Source of the DNA: Chitinophagaceae bacterium | Lineage (GTDB): Bacteria; Bacteroidota; Bacteroidia; Chitinophagales; Chitinophagaceae | Direction of reading: 5' to 3' | Length of the DNA: 40,077 nucleotides | Assembly (NCBI GenBank): GCA_947455605.1 | Contig: CANGOX010000020.1 | Coordinates: forward strand, 1-40,077 | Shown here: piece after piece, positions 15,542-24,332 of the stretch | Layout of the letters: each line of letters opens with the position of its first letter | Position numbering within the stretch: the stretch's first letter is position 1 | Notes under the pieces: generated by a model | Database searches by the model: none | What the model saw: the letters and a program-made list of their open reading frames with translations, nothing else | Told to the model about the DNA's origin: nothing | Position numbers and translations under genes: made by a program

Positions 15542-16432
15542 TTAACCCAGAAGGGTAGTTACTATTTTTTCAAATTGGGGTTGATAACAGAAATCATAGG
15601 CATCGGCACCTTCCACCAATACGTTGGGGCATTGAGGAAATACTTCCAATACGCGTTTTACTTTCAGGGCTTCCGCCAAAGAGAAAGGGAATGATTGGTT
15701 TCCAATAAATAATTTGCTGCCCGCTATCACTGATGCCAGTTCTGAAAAATTCTTCACTGGTTCATAAACAAGCGAAGGTATCTGTTGCTGCATATCCGCA
15801 AATTCATCCGGCATACCCACAAAAACCACCCTTGGATATTTTTTAAGAAATCCATAATCGATCTTTGGTGTACGGTACCGGCTGCTTCTGGCGATCACCA
15901 ATGCATCTTTGAATGACTCATTGGGTGTAACCTGCAGCCAGGGCTTACTCAAGTCACGTGATATGCCATAGGTTAAAAAATACCAGCGTGCAATACTGCC
16001 CATTCTGTAATCAAAAGGGAATTCACGAAAAGCAGTCAGATCATAATGAATTGTTTGCTCTTTCAGTGCTTCACAACGAATAAAATCTTTTTGCGCAAGC
16101 AGTAAAGGGGCGATCAGTTCTACACTTTTTTCAGTAAGCATTACATTCCCGTTCGGGTGCCGCATCTGTTTGGTAAAATCGCGGTTGGGTTGGTTAAGTG
16201 TTAAATACAGATTGATCTTTCTACCCACAGCCAATTCATACATGGCAGGTATCGAATAGATAATATCTCCGGCATGGCCGCTATGCGAAAAACTGATCTC
16301 ATCACCCGTTATCGCTACCGGATGCAAAACCTCCGGAAGGTTCTGTAAACCGTTCAGAAACTGCGTTTCTTTCCGGCGTACATTAAATTCCGTCTTCCAG
16401 TTATTGAATATTTTGCTGAACCGGCTCATCAT
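15542..16432 (-). CDS. GT9-like GT-B protein
   Basis: This 296-residue protein has EISFSHSGHAGDIIYSIPAMYELA near residue 45, the G-D-x-x-x-x-x-P-A motif that opens glycosyltransferase family 9. RVVFVGMPDEFADM and FSELASVIAGSKLFIGNQSFPFSLAEALKVKRVLEVF match the donor-side half, where the family has D-S-G-x-x-H-L-A; here the sequence is GNQSFPFSLAEAL, so the usual His is absent. It may be a diverged family-9 transferase or a non-catalytic relative. Its ATG overlaps the TAA of the upstream methyltransferase by one base (TAATG at 16430-16434 on the minus strand), which implies translational coupling. The Met repeated at residue 2 is an alternative start. It belongs to the glycan operon. Confidence 0.7.
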   Translation of the reverse strand: MMSRFSKIFNNWKTEFNVRRKETQFLNGLQNLPEVLHPVAITGDEISFSHSGHAGDIIYSIPAMYELAVGRKINLYLTLNQPNRDFTKQMRHPNGNVMLTEKSVELIAPLLLAQKDFIRCEALKEQTIHYDLTAFREFPFDYRMGSIARWYFLTYGISRDLSKPWLQVTPNESFKDALVIARSSRYRTPKIDYGFLKKYPRVVFVGMPDEFADMQQQIPSLVYEPVKNFSELASVIAGSKLFIGNQSFPFSLAEALKVKRVLEVFPQCPNVLVEGADAYDFCYQPQFEKIVTTLLG

Positions 16433-17022
16433 TACTGTTTGGTTACTTTAAGCACCATCACTACATTATAATCGATCTCGCAATTATTGCTGTATAAGAT
16501 CTCATAAGTAATACCGGGGATCTCATTCATCCGTGCCAGCATCAGGTCATATCCCATATCTGCATGGATATGATAAGGGTTCATCGGAACCCCCATTTCC
16601 TTACAATACACTTCATACTTTGGCTGATCGGGGAATACCAGGATCAGGTTGCCGCCATTCTTCAGTATACGGATGAATTTTTTCAGGGCATCTTTGGTAT
16701 CTACAAAATCTTCTATCAGGTGGCTTGTATACACGTAATCATAAGTATTATCCGGAACCGGTATCTCATTGTTGATCACATCACAAGGGATATCTACTTT
16801 GTCTTTTCCTGTATACGTATACGGCTGTGCGAAATCAATACCATCGCAATTTACTTTCATGATCTTGTCGCCGCCAAAACCTACGTCACATCCCTTGCCC
16901 GTACAATAGGGCAATACCCAATGACGCACTTTGGAAGTTTCAGACGGGCCTTTGAACTTAATGCCAAACCATCTGCCCAATGTGCCTTTGATCTTTCTTT
17001 CTAATGTTAATTGCAAACCCAT
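16432..17022 (-). CDS. class I SAM-dependent methyltransferase
   Basis: This 196-residue small methyltransferase belongs to the Methyltransf_11 type. YCTGKGCDVGFGGDKIMKV is motif I with a D-x-G-x-G pattern, VNCDGIDFAQPY supplies the acidic second strand, NTYDYVYTSHLIEDFVD is the family block with the S-H-L-x-E/D helix (compare S-x-V-L-E-H), and ILKNGGNLILVFPD follows. The segment IPCDVINNEIPVPDNT lies just before it. Such enzymes in polysaccharide clusters methylate sugars or terminate chains, but the sequence does not tell the substrate. It starts 10 nt after the GT2 stop and ends with a one-base overlap with the next gene, so it is an internal gene of the minus-strand glycan operon. Confidence 0.85.
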   Translation of the reverse strand: MGLQLTLERKIKGTLGRWFGIKFKGPSETSKVRHWVLPYCTGKGCDVGFGGDKIMKVNCDGIDFAQPYTYTGKDKVDIPCDVINNEIPVPDNTYDYVYTSHLIEDFVDTKDALKKFIRILKNGGNLILVFPDQPKYEVYCKEMGVPMNPYHIHADMGYDLMLARMNEIPGITYEILYSNNCEIDYNVVMVLKVTKQ

Positions 17023-17032
17023 ATATGTAGTA

Positions 17033-17950
17033 TCAATGGTTCAATAATCCTTTTAATGCATCAATCCTGAAGCGGATCACAGGGCCCGCTTTGGATGGCG
17101 TTCCCTGCAATGTATATTTTATTCCGAGTATGATGGATGCCCCAAGCTTGAAAATATATTCCAATACCTTTTTATAAAAAGCACCATCCCCTTTTTCCTT
17201 CATTCTTACCCTTTCGCCACGGCCTATACCACTGGCTACCCGGTACATATATTCACGGGTCAGTTTGGGTACTTCCACCACGTGCTGAACACGGATAGCC
17301 GGATCGTAATAAATGATCCTGCCCAGTTCTTTTAGCCGGAAAAAGAAGTCCTTTCCCTCTCCACCAATCCGCAAAGTGCCCACCACACCGGGTAATAAGG
17401 GATTAAATCCCTGTATGGCATCAAAATCTACTTTCCGGATGATCATATTCGATTCCAGGGGGTATTTGTTGGCACTGAAAACACTTACGGTATCACTGTA
17501 ATGAAAATGTCCTACAAGTGAAGAAACATAATGGCTCATCCATTTAGGTTCTCTGGGAATATACCTTGGAATGATCCTGCCGCCCAAGCCACCCGCATCA
17601 GGATGTTGCTCAAAAAACGTAACGATCTTTTCCAGGTAATCCTTATCTGCAATGGCATCATCATCCATAAAACAAAGCAGGGGAGAATGGGCATGTGCCG
17701 CACCGGTATTCCTGGCAAAGGAAGCCCCTTGTTTAGACTCATTCATGTACTGGTAATGGCCCAGGGGGTGATTGGCCAGAAATTGCTCACAAACCTGTTC
17801 CGTATGATCGCTCGAATTGTTATTGACAATGATCACTTCGTACTGGTCCCGGGCAAGGGTCTGGTTGTACAGGCTTTCCATCGCGTCTTTAATATACACA
17901 CAACGGTTATAGGTACAGATCACCACGGATATTTTGAGGGTTCCACTCAT
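17033..17950 (-). CDS. glycosyltransferase family 2
   Basis: The gene encodes 305 residues from ATG 17950. The frame is open 15 codons further upstream, but ATG 17950 overlaps the TGA of the preceding GT4 gene as ATGA, the usual coupled arrangement, and MSGTLKISVVICTYNR is a typical GT2 N-terminus. YQVIIVNNN-type strands (YEVIIVNNNSSDHT) and LLCFMDDDAIADKDYLE supply the nucleotide-binding and D-x-D residues. GGRIIPRY and GGEGKDFFFRLKELG follow, with the E-D/G-K-D acidic motif in which the catalytic base usually sits. The C-terminus has a hydrophobic segment (LGASIILGIKYTL) that may associate with the membrane. It would extend a surface glycan on the cytoplasmic face. The sugar is unknown. Confidence 0.9.
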   Translation of the reverse strand: MSGTLKISVVICTYNRCVYIKDAMESLYNQTLARDQYEVIIVNNNSSDHTEQVCEQFLANHPLGHYQYMNESKQGASFARNTGAAHAHSPLLCFMDDDAIADKDYLEKIVTFFEQHPDAGGLGGRIIPRYIPREPKWMSHYVSSLVGHFHYSDTVSVFSANKYPLESNMIIRKVDFDAIQGFNPLLPGVVGTLRIGGEGKDFFFRLKELGRIIYYDPAIRVQHVVEVPKLTREYMYRVASGIGRGERVRMKEKGDGAFYKKVLEYIFKLGASIILGIKYTLQGTPSKAGPVIRFRIDALKGLLNH

Positions 17951-19074
17951 AAGGCCTGCAAAGATAACAGAGCTTTTTGTACTATGGCGTTCCAATTAAA
18001 AGCCTTGTAAAAAGCTTCAGGGGTATCTATGGGTTGTATGGTTGCCGGGTCGGCCATGGCTTTGGCAAATCCCTGCCAGTCATAATCATCCAGAACCACC
18101 AGTTTTTGGCCGGCTATCTCAGGTAATACCCCCCTGGCGCCATTACGGGCCGAAACGACCGTTAAGTTATAGGAGAGGGCATCGACCAATTTGATCTTGA
18201 TCCCGCTACCCAGGGTTACGGGATTAATAAAACAATCCACCCCCTTATAATAATAACTGATATCCTCTACCATCCCCTTATAAATGATTTCGGGATATGC
18301 ATCCAGCACATCCTGCCATTGTTTACTCAGCCATCGTCCGCAGATCAATATCCGGAAATCAAATGCCTGTGTTTGCAACACGGGTAATAATTCACTGATG
18401 ATGACCCTCAGCGCATCCAGGTTGGGCAGATAATCAAATGAGCCATTGAAGAGAAAGAGTTTTGTTTGATCGGTCAATTGATGTGAAGCACTTAATTGCT
18501 TTCTGTATAAGGCTTTATCTGTATAACTTACCGGGTTTTGTAAATCAGTACCATAAGTAATCACACTGCATTTTTTTTTATCCAGCTGCCACTGTTCAAT
18601 CGCCCATTTCATTTCTTCTGCTGTAATAAAAAAACTAAAATCTGCTTTTTTGTGAACCCAGCGCTCATAAACAGCATACAAACGCCAACCCGTTTTCTGC
18701 ATATCTCGGAAACGAAGGGCTTCTATATTATGAGAACGGATGATAAAAGGCCTTTTAGTGATCCATCGTAACAGGATACCCAGCCAACCCAGATAAGAGT
18801 GCTCGATCGAGATCACATCGATGGCTTCCTTTTTGATCAGTTTGTACAATGGGTATACCCGAAACAGGTTGGCAAAACCGATACGGTGATGAAAGAGGAA
18901 TGGGTAAGACTGAAAACCCATAGTGCCGGCTGTTTCATTCTCTTTAGAAACAGCCAGCACTACTTTTGTTTGTTTAGCCAGGTGCGTATAAAAATCTGCC
19001 ACACATTTCTGGCCACCCATCTGAGCAGGGAATACTTGATAGGATACGATACCCAGTACAGATGGCGCTTTCAT
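17947..19074 (-). CDS. glycosyltransferase family 4 (group 1)
   Basis: This 375-residue retaining GT-B enzyme has an N-terminal acceptor domain with SYQVFPAQMGGQKCVADFY, where the Gly-Gly loop is typical of family 4, followed by DVISIEHSYLGWLG and IIRSHNIEALRFRDM. The C-terminal domain has LFLFNGSFDYLPNLDAL, ILICGRW, IIYKGMVEDISYYYKGVDCFINPVTLGSGIKIKLVDALS. That last block is the family motif GSGIKxKxxEA with Asp in place of the second Glu. It starts 2 nt after the YfhO stop and overlaps the GT2 gene downstream by four bases, so it is firmly part of the operon. It probably adds a sugar to an undecaprenyl-linked precursor; the donor is not predictable. Confidence 0.9.
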   Translation of the reverse strand: MKAPSVLGIVSYQVFPAQMGGQKCVADFYTHLAKQTKVVLAVSKENETAGTMGFQSYPFLFHHRIGFANLFRVYPLYKLIKKEAIDVISIEHSYLGWLGILLRWITKRPFIIRSHNIEALRFRDMQKTGWRLYAVYERWVHKKADFSFFITAEEMKWAIEQWQLDKKKCSVITYGTDLQNPVSYTDKALYRKQLSASHQLTDQTKLFLFNGSFDYLPNLDALRVIISELLPVLQTQAFDFRILICGRWLSKQWQDVLDAYPEIIYKGMVEDISYYYKGVDCFINPVTLGSGIKIKLVDALSYNLTVVSARNGARGVLPEIAGQKLVVLDDYDWQGFAKAMADPATIQPIDTPEAFYKAFNWNAIVQKALLSLQAL

Positions 19075-19076
19075 AC

Positions 19077-21581
19077 TCAGGCAGTGGCTTCTTTGGGTTT
19101 TCTCAGGCTCATAAAGGCCGAGAAGATCAGCATTAACCAGATCAGGGCAGAAGCACCGATGGCGGCTTTATTGCTGTTGTAAAAAGATGCCGGTTTAAAA
19201 GTAAATACAAGAGTATGATTGCCCGAAGGAATCTGTAAGCCACGCAATACATAGTTGGTGCGGATAATCGGACTTTCTTTTCCGTCAATCGTGGCTACCC
19301 AACCTGCGTCATAATATACTTCACTGAATACCGCAAACTCATTGCTTTTTGAGGAAGATTGGTAAGTTACCCTATCATTATCATTATTTATCAATTTGAT
19401 AGTAGCACTGCTGTCTCTTGTTGCATTCGCTGCAAGATTTGCTTTCAGTGATTCTTCAATAATGGCAGTGTCTTTCGGGTTGAATGTAGTTAACGCATTC
19501 ATCACTTCTGCCGGTGTTTTCTTAAACTCTATCGCCTTTACAAACCAGGCGGCTCCGAGTGCATCGGGGTTTTGTTGTACCATTAACTGCTGACTGTTCT
19601 GCTGTGCAGGAGTGATCACATATTTGGTGTTCAACATATCCAGCACCGGTAAACAATTAGGAAAATTATACAGTTGCTTTTCAATCAGGTCCTGGTATAT
19701 ACTCAGTTTGGCAGGATGATAACCACCAATATTCTTATGGAAATAAGAAGTAAGCGGCCCTCCGTTAAAGGCATTGCTTACGCCCTGTGAAACATCAAAC
19801 ACCCTGTAATACCCGGTATCTTTTAATATCTGCAGATCTACTGCACTCGGTTTAAATACATTTTCATAATCTGTATTTTCCTGATAGTTCTCTGCATTCA
19901 GGTATTTGTTGTCGATCATGATCACATCAATAAAGGCAAACACACCAATGATCATTGTAGCTGTCAAAGCATTGATCTTTTTCTTGATAAAGAAGAATAA
20001 AGCAACGATGGCAACAGCTATGAAAAGTAATGAACGGAAAAGATCACCCATGAAAAGGCTTTTCCTGTCTTCCTTCAATCCATTTACAAAAGATTTGATC
20101 GCAGGATCTACTACTGCTTTTTGTTGTGGGTCGGAAAATGAATTGGCATATTGTTGTAATGACTTATCGGCTCCGCCAGAGAAATCAGCAGTGAAATACA
20201 CCAGTAAAGCCACTACAAAAACACCACCCACAACCATCAGTCCTTTTTTGTATTGCTGAAAAAGGCCTTCTTTATCTTCTGTCTGTAAGATCTTATCAAG
20301 GCTTAGAACAGACATCATCGTTAATAACAAAGTAGGGATCACCAATATCATACTCGGTGCCCTGAACTTATTATACAAGGGCAAAATATCCAGTAAGACC
20401 CTATTGAAACCTTCAAAATATTTACCCCAACTCATCAATATAGTGAGGATACAGGTTGCCAGGATCCACCATTTATGTTTGCCATCCAGTAATACAAAAC
20501 CCAGTAAGGCCAGAAAGCAAACGATCGCGCCTAGATAGGGTGGGCCAGAAGTGCCTACTCCATCAATGCCGCCCCAATAAAATTGCAGTCCACCCTGTAC
20601 CTGTTGTGCCAGTTGCTGCGGCATCTGTTGCAAAGCTTCAATGGCTTTTGATTTGTCTTCTGCCAGCTCCAGCTGATGACTGCTTCCCCCATATATACGA
20701 GGGAACATCATTACCAGCGGTTCTGTTTTGTATATGCTGTAACTCATGGCATAATCCTTACTCAAACCCGTCTTGGTAACCGTTCCTTTCTCATCACCCA
20801 GTTGACTACCGCCGCGAATGGTGCGTTTCGAATAATCATAGGTGCTGAACAGAGAAACCGCATTTACCAGAATACCCAGTAAAGCTGCAGTAAGGGCAAG
20901 ACCACCGGCAGAAAACAGATGCTTGTAATCTTTTTGTTTGATCCAGGTAATTGCCAACCCAATACTCATGGCTACTGCAATGATTACACTGTAATAAGTG
21001 ATCTGCAGGTGATTGGCTGAGATCAACAACCCGGTAAACAGTGCGGTTAAAGCAGTTCCCCAGAGATATTTTTTATTGTATAATAATAACAACGAGGCGA
21101 TGAAAGCCGGCATATAGGCAATTGCCTGCATTTTTGTATCATGACCAACTGAAATGATGATGGGATTATACGTTGCATATGCATAAGACAGTGCACCAAA
21201 TAACCCTACATAAGGGTTCACTTTCAATACCTGACTCAAAAAGTAAAAACAGATACAGGCAAGAAAGAAGAAACTGACCGGCTTGGGAAGATTTAAGGAT
21301 AAGATATTACCCGCATACACAATAGAAACAGGGTTACTGCCCACACTGGTTATCTGAAAAGCAGGCATACCGCTGAACACCCCATTTGACCATAATGGAA
21401 ATTCGCCATGTTTTTTCTGATAATCGAACGAATTCTGGGCCATACTTTTCCAGAGGGTTACGTCAGATTGCTGTAAAACTTTGCCTTCGAGGGTTGGTTT
21501 ACAGTAAACCAGGGCTACCACTGCAAAAACAACCACCGCAATAGCATGTGGCAGTAATTTTTTCCATTCAATTTTTTTCAT
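19077..21581 (-). CDS. YfhO-family polytopic membrane protein, first gene of the glycan operon
   Basis: This 834-residue integral membrane protein starts IEWKKLLPHAIAVVVFAVVALVYCKP and has about a dozen hydrophobic segments, then a soluble domain of about 230 residues and a last helix (AAIGASALIWLMLIFSAFM). DVTLWKSMAQNSFDY and GEFPLWSNGVFSGMPAF in the first loop and LYNKFRAPSMILVIP mid-protein are typical of the YfhO family in Bacteroidota. Family members resemble GT-C lipid-linked sugar transferases, and in Gram-positive bacteria YfhO-type proteins are linked to glycosylation of cell-envelope polymers. The large periplasmic part near the end (SEVYYDAGWVATIDGKESPI) is beta-rich. Position and spacing (2 nt to GT4) suggest transfer of a sugar built by this operon on the outer side of the inner membrane. 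The promoter should lie in 21582-21632. Confidence 0.87.
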   Translation of the reverse strand: MKKIEWKKLLPHAIAVVVFAVVALVYCKPTLEGKVLQQSDVTLWKSMAQNSFDYQKKHGEFPLWSNGVFSGMPAFQITSVGSNPVSIVYAGNILSLNLPKPVSFFFLACICFYFLSQVLKVNPYVGLFGALSYAYATYNPIIISVGHDTKMQAIAYMPAFIASLLLLYNKKYLWGTALTALFTGLLISANHLQITYYSVIIAVAMSIGLAITWIKQKDYKHLFSAGGLALTAALLGILVNAVSLFSTYDYSKRTIRGGSQLGDEKGTVTKTGLSKDYAMSYSIYKTEPLVMMFPRIYGGSSHQLELAEDKSKAIEALQQMPQQLAQQVQGGLQFYWGGIDGVGTSGPPYLGAIVCFLALLGFVLLDGKHKWWILATCILTILMSWGKYFEGFNRVLLDILPLYNKFRAPSMILVIPTLLLTMMSVLSLDKILQTEDKEGLFQQYKKGLMVVGGVFVVALLVYFTADFSGGADKSLQQYANSFSDPQQKAVVDPAIKSFVNGLKEDRKSLFMGDLFRSLLFIAVAIVALFFFIKKKINALTATMIIGVFAFIDVIMIDNKYLNAENYQENTDYENVFKPSAVDLQILKDTGYYRVFDVSQGVSNAFNGGPLTSYFHKNIGGYHPAKLSIYQDLIEKQLYNFPNCLPVLDMLNTKYVITPAQQNSQQLMVQQNPDALGAAWFVKAIEFKKTPAEVMNALTTFNPKDTAIIEESLKANLAANATRDSSATIKLINNDNDRVTYQSSSKSNEFAVFSEVYYDAGWVATIDGKESPIIRTNYVLRGLQIPSGNHTLVFTFKPASFYNSNKAAIGASALIWLMLIFSAFMSLRKPKEATA

Positions 21582-21632
21582 CTGTAAAGGGTTAAGTGCA
21601 GCAAATTAATGTTATTTTGAACGAAATTTTTT

Positions 21633-21920
21633 ATGAAGGGGCTTTTATTTTTGTCAAGACTGGCGCTGATCTGCAATGTGCTCTTCCTGCTTTGCCTTGC
21701 ATTGCAAAGAACACATGATTTTATCAATATAGAAGGGGTGAAAGGAACGATCATTGTATTGGGTTGGTTTCTTGCACCTTTTATCAATTTTTCGGCAAAT
21801 ACCTGGTGGTTATCAAGGTTAATTCGTAAGCAAGCGGTGAACCTTCCCACATGGTTAGGTGTTACCAATCTGTTATTTCTTTGTGCCCAGATATTTGTTC
21901 ATTTTATAATGCCATCATGA
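21633..21920 (+). CDS. small membrane protein of unknown function
   Basis: This 95-residue protein has three hydrophobic segments: LLFLSRLALICNVLFLLCLAL near the start, GTIIVLGWFLAPFINF in the middle and WLGVTNLLFLCAQIFVHFI at the end. No signal for cleavage and no known motif are visible. The start ATG 21633 gives a natural n-region (MKG). Its TGA overlaps the ATG of the queuosine-precursor transporter in the form ATGA (21917-21920), so the two are translationally coupled and probably transcribed together from the short divergent region shared with yfhO. The function is unknown; a helper role for the transporter is only a guess from coupling. Confidence 0.7.
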   Translation: MKGLLFLSRLALICNVLFLLCLALQRTHDFINIEGVKGTIIVLGWFLAPFINFSANTWWLSRLIRKQAVNLPTWLGVTNLLFLCAQIFVHFIMPS

Positions 21921-22699
21921 TCTATCAAATCCTTAAAGACAAACCCGCTAAATTATTTCTTGGTATCACTGCTTTTTTTGTAGCCAATGCATTGATCGCA
22001 GAATGTATCGGAGGGAAGATCTTTTCTCTGGAGAAACTGATCGGGATCAATCCTTCCAATTTTACCATTTTTGGCCAGTCAGGTCTGTCATTTAACCTTA
22101 CCTGTGGCGTACTTCTCTGGCCATTGGAATTTATCATTACGGATATCGTGAACGAATATTACGGCCCCAAAGCAGTTCGCAGGATCAGCTATACAGCGGT
22201 GATCTTGATCTCCTATGCATTTCTGATGTTTTACATCGCTATGAAAATTCCTCCAGCCGATTTCTGGATCGGTTCCAGTACCGCAAAAGGCATTCCCAAT
22301 ATGCAGGATGCATTTGGCGGAATATTCGGACAGGGTATGTGGATCATTTTAGGAAGTCTTACCGCATTTCTGGTAAGCCAGATAGTGGATGTTACCGTTT
22401 TTCACAAGATCAAAAAAATGACCGGTGAAAAATGGATCTGGCTTCGTGCAACAGGATCAACAGTGGTATCTCAACTGGTAGATAGTTTCGTAGTATTATT
22501 CATCGCTTTTAAAATAGGCAATGGCTGGAGCTGGCAACTGGTACTGGCTATCTGTCTGGTAAACTATGCATATAAATTTACTATGGCCATCCTCTTAACT
22601 CCGTTAATTTATCTGCTAGAAAAACAAATCGAACGTTACATCGGCCACGATACAGCAAAGAAAATGAAGTTGGCTGCGATGGGGAAGGAGGAAGAATAA
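21917..22699 (+). CDS. YhhQ/QueT-type queuosine precursor transporter (VUT family)
   Basis: The gene encodes 260 residues from ATG 21917. The frame is open from 21851, but the ATGA overlap with the upstream gene and the sequence MIYQILKDKPAKLFLGITAF favour this start. Six or so transmembrane segments are visible. Family motifs are NALIAECIGGKIF, FIITDIVNEYYGPKAVRRISY and WLRATGSTVVSQLVDSFVVLFIAF, the last two strongly characteristic of COG1738/YhhQ. In E. coli YhhQ imports the precursors preQ0 and preQ1 for queuosine tRNA modification; the same role is likely here but not proven. The TAA stop (22697-22699) runs straight into the left arm of a 32-nt inverted heptamer repeat. The length is slightly longer than that of the E. 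coli protein, which is normal in Bacteroidota. Confidence 0.88.
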   Translation: MIYQILKDKPAKLFLGITAFFVANALIAECIGGKIFSLEKLIGINPSNFTIFGQSGLSFNLTCGVLLWPLEFIITDIVNEYYGPKAVRRISYTAVILISYAFLMFYIAMKIPPADFWIGSSTAKGIPNMQDAFGGIFGQGMWIILGSLTAFLVSQIVDVTVFHKIKKMTGEKWIWLRATGSTVVSQLVDSFVVLFIAFKIGNGWSWQLVLAICLVNYAYKFTMAILLTPLIYLLEKQIERYIGHDTAKKMKLAAMGKEEE

Positions 22700-22847
22700 T
22701 TAGTAATTAGAAATTAGTAGTTAGTAATTGGTAACTGCTAACTGATTTTTTTTGGGTAATACTATTAAACAAAGAAGGCTTCCTGAACTTAGTTTACTCA
22801 TGGTGTGGGTTCTTAAATTACTAACTACTAACTACTAATTACTAATT
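22698..22847. repeat. inverted pair of TTAGTAR heptamer arrays, 32-nt arms
   Basis: The left arm 22698-22729 and the right arm 22816-22847 are reverse complements at 30 of 32 positions. Each arm is made of 7-nt units such as TTAGTAA, TTAGTAG, TTAGAAA. The 86-nt loop contains poly-T (TTTTTTTT at about 22747). The left arm starts with the last two bases of the transporter's TAA stop, and the right arm ends 11 nt before the stop of the convergent NUDIX gene. Confidence 0.92.
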
Positions 22848-22857
22848 AAAGAGAACC

Positions 22858-23337
22858 CTATTGCTTTCCATTGCTAAACAGATTCTTCTCTTTGATCATC
22901 CTGATCACAACTTTATCAATGGGTAGCGACATTTGCGATTCATTCAAGGCTTCCCATTCGATCCATCTGAACACTTCGCTTTCTCCATTGGGGTCTGAGA
23001 TCTGGTGAGGTTCAAATTGAAATGGAATGGCGTTCGTATGAATATTGATGGGGCGCTCAGTTTTTACATGATAGTAAATGGAAACTATCTGGTCTTTGTT
23101 GTTGAAGGCAGAGATCTGGAAAAAATCGGTGGTATAAATATGATCGCCTACTTCCACTTCCAACCCGGCCTCTTCCATGAATTCTCTTTTCAAACAATCT
23201 CTGGTACCTTCACCAATCTCCAGTCCGCCACCGGGTAATTTGGTGAAATAATTTCCGCGGATAAATTCATCGGTTACCAGTAGGCGTTGCTGTTCATCAA
23301 ATAATAATCCGTAAACCCTCACATTAAAAAGTGCCAT
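22858..23337 (-). CDS. NUDIX hydrolase
   Basis: This 159-residue protein has a perfect Nudix box: G-x5-E-x7-R-E-U-x-E-E-x-G-U in GGLEIGEGTRDCLKREFMEE followed by AGLE, about residues 37-60, with the three Mg-binding Glu residues. The N-terminus NVRVYGLLFDEQQRLLVTDE is the typical first strand pair. The family hydrolyses nucleoside diphosphate derivatives, with very varied substrates, so none can be named. It starts one base after the corA stop (23339), so it is probably the last gene of a minus-strand unit: nucleoside phosphorylase, dapF, corA, NUDIX. A nucleotide-cleaning role would fit the phosphorylase upstream, but this is inference. Confidence 0.92.
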   Translation of the reverse strand: MALFNVRVYGLLFDEQQRLLVTDEFIRGNYFTKLPGGGLEIGEGTRDCLKREFMEEAGLEVEVGDHIYTTDFFQISAFNNKDQIVSIYYHVKTERPINIHTNAIPFQFEPHQISDPNGESEVFRWIEWEALNESQMSLPIDKVVIRMIKEKNLFSNGKQ

Positions 23338-23338
23338 A

Positions 23339-24277
23339 CTAAAACCATTTTTTCTTCATAAAATACCAGCTGAGCACAAATGAAGTGATGAGTGATATGA
23401 CCACGGGAATATAAAATGCATGTGGCGAATCCATGTACGGGATCTTTACGTTCATTCCGTAGATACCGGCTACCAGGGCTGGTAAAGAAAGAATAATCGT
23501 GATTGATGTTAAACGCTTCATCACACTGTTCAGGTTATTGCTGATGATGCTGGCAAATGCATCCAGGGTACTCGTGAGGATATTGGTATAAATATTCGCC
23601 ATCTCAAGGGCCTGACTGGTATCAACGATCATATCCTGCAAAAACTCCCTTTCTTCTTCATTCAAGCTAAGGAAATTGGTCCGCTCCAGTTTCATCATCA
23701 GCATTTCATTGCTTCTGAGTGCGGTAATAAAGTAAACAAGACTTTTCTGAATACGCATCAGGTTCAACAGATCCTCATTACTGTTGCTTTCATACAAACT
23801 GATCTCATACTGGTTACGGCGGTGATTGATCTCTTTCAGGAATTCCATAAAATTCTGCACTACTTTCTCAAACACTTTCAGGATCATCATATTCTTCTTG
23901 TCCGGATGTCTTTTCTGAAAGGAGTTCAGGAATTTTTTAATGGCGCCGTTGTCAAATGAGTTTACGGTAACGATCTGTGTATGCGTTAAAATGATACAGA
24001 TAGGAATGGTAATATAGAACGCATCACTGTCGTTGAACGAATTATTCTCTGTAGGTGTTTTGATAACTACAAATTTTACATTATCCTCTGTTTCATAACG
24101 GGGCCTTTCATCAATATCCAATGAGTCGCGTAAAAATTCAATAGGAATCTCAAGGTCTTCACTCAGTTCAATAAATTCTTCTTCCTTAAAGGGTGGAACC
24201 AGGTTTACCCATACCCCCATATCGGGTTTGTCGATCTCTACGGTTTGTCCACTTATATTCTTGAAGTACTGGATCAT
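23339..24277 (-). CDS. corA: CorA-family magnesium/divalent cation transporter
   Basis: The 312-residue protein has an N-terminal alpha/beta funnel domain and long helices. Two C-terminal transmembrane helices are visible: SITIILSLPALVAGIYGMN, ending in the obligatory Y-G-M-N selectivity loop near residue 275, and IPVVISLITSFVLSWYF. The positively charged C-terminus KKKWF is typical. CorA forms a pentamer in the inner membrane for Mg2+ (also Co2+, Ni2+) uptake. The loop after GMN reads VKIPYMDSPHAF, where CorA usually has acidic residues. The start ATG 24277 lies 81 nt after the dapF stop. That gap contains a heptamer array, so co-transcription with dapF is uncertain. The NUDIX gene follows after one base. 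Confidence 0.95.
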   Translation of the reverse strand: MIQYFKNISGQTVEIDKPDMGVWVNLVPPFKEEEFIELSEDLEIPIEFLRDSLDIDERPRYETEDNVKFVVIKTPTENNSFNDSDAFYITIPICIILTHTQIVTVNSFDNGAIKKFLNSFQKRHPDKKNMMILKVFEKVVQNFMEFLKEINHRRNQYEISLYESNSNEDLLNLMRIQKSLVYFITALRSNEMLMMKLERTNFLSLNEEEREFLQDMIVDTSQALEMANIYTNILTSTLDAFASIISNNLNSVMKRLTSITIILSLPALVAGIYGMNVKIPYMDSPHAFYIPVVISLITSFVLSWYFMKKKWF

Positions 24278-24332
24278 GGGAGAGTGACTGGTTTACAAAT
24301 TGAATAATAAATCTTACTTACGAAAATGTTAC

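Noticed and set aside
16564..17004. 146-codon plus-strand open frame
   Set aside because: It lies fully opposite a recognisable methyltransferase and has no known motif.
17531..18010. 159-codon plus-strand open frame
   Set aside because: It is opposite two glycosyltransferase genes with clear motifs; no domain is visible in it.
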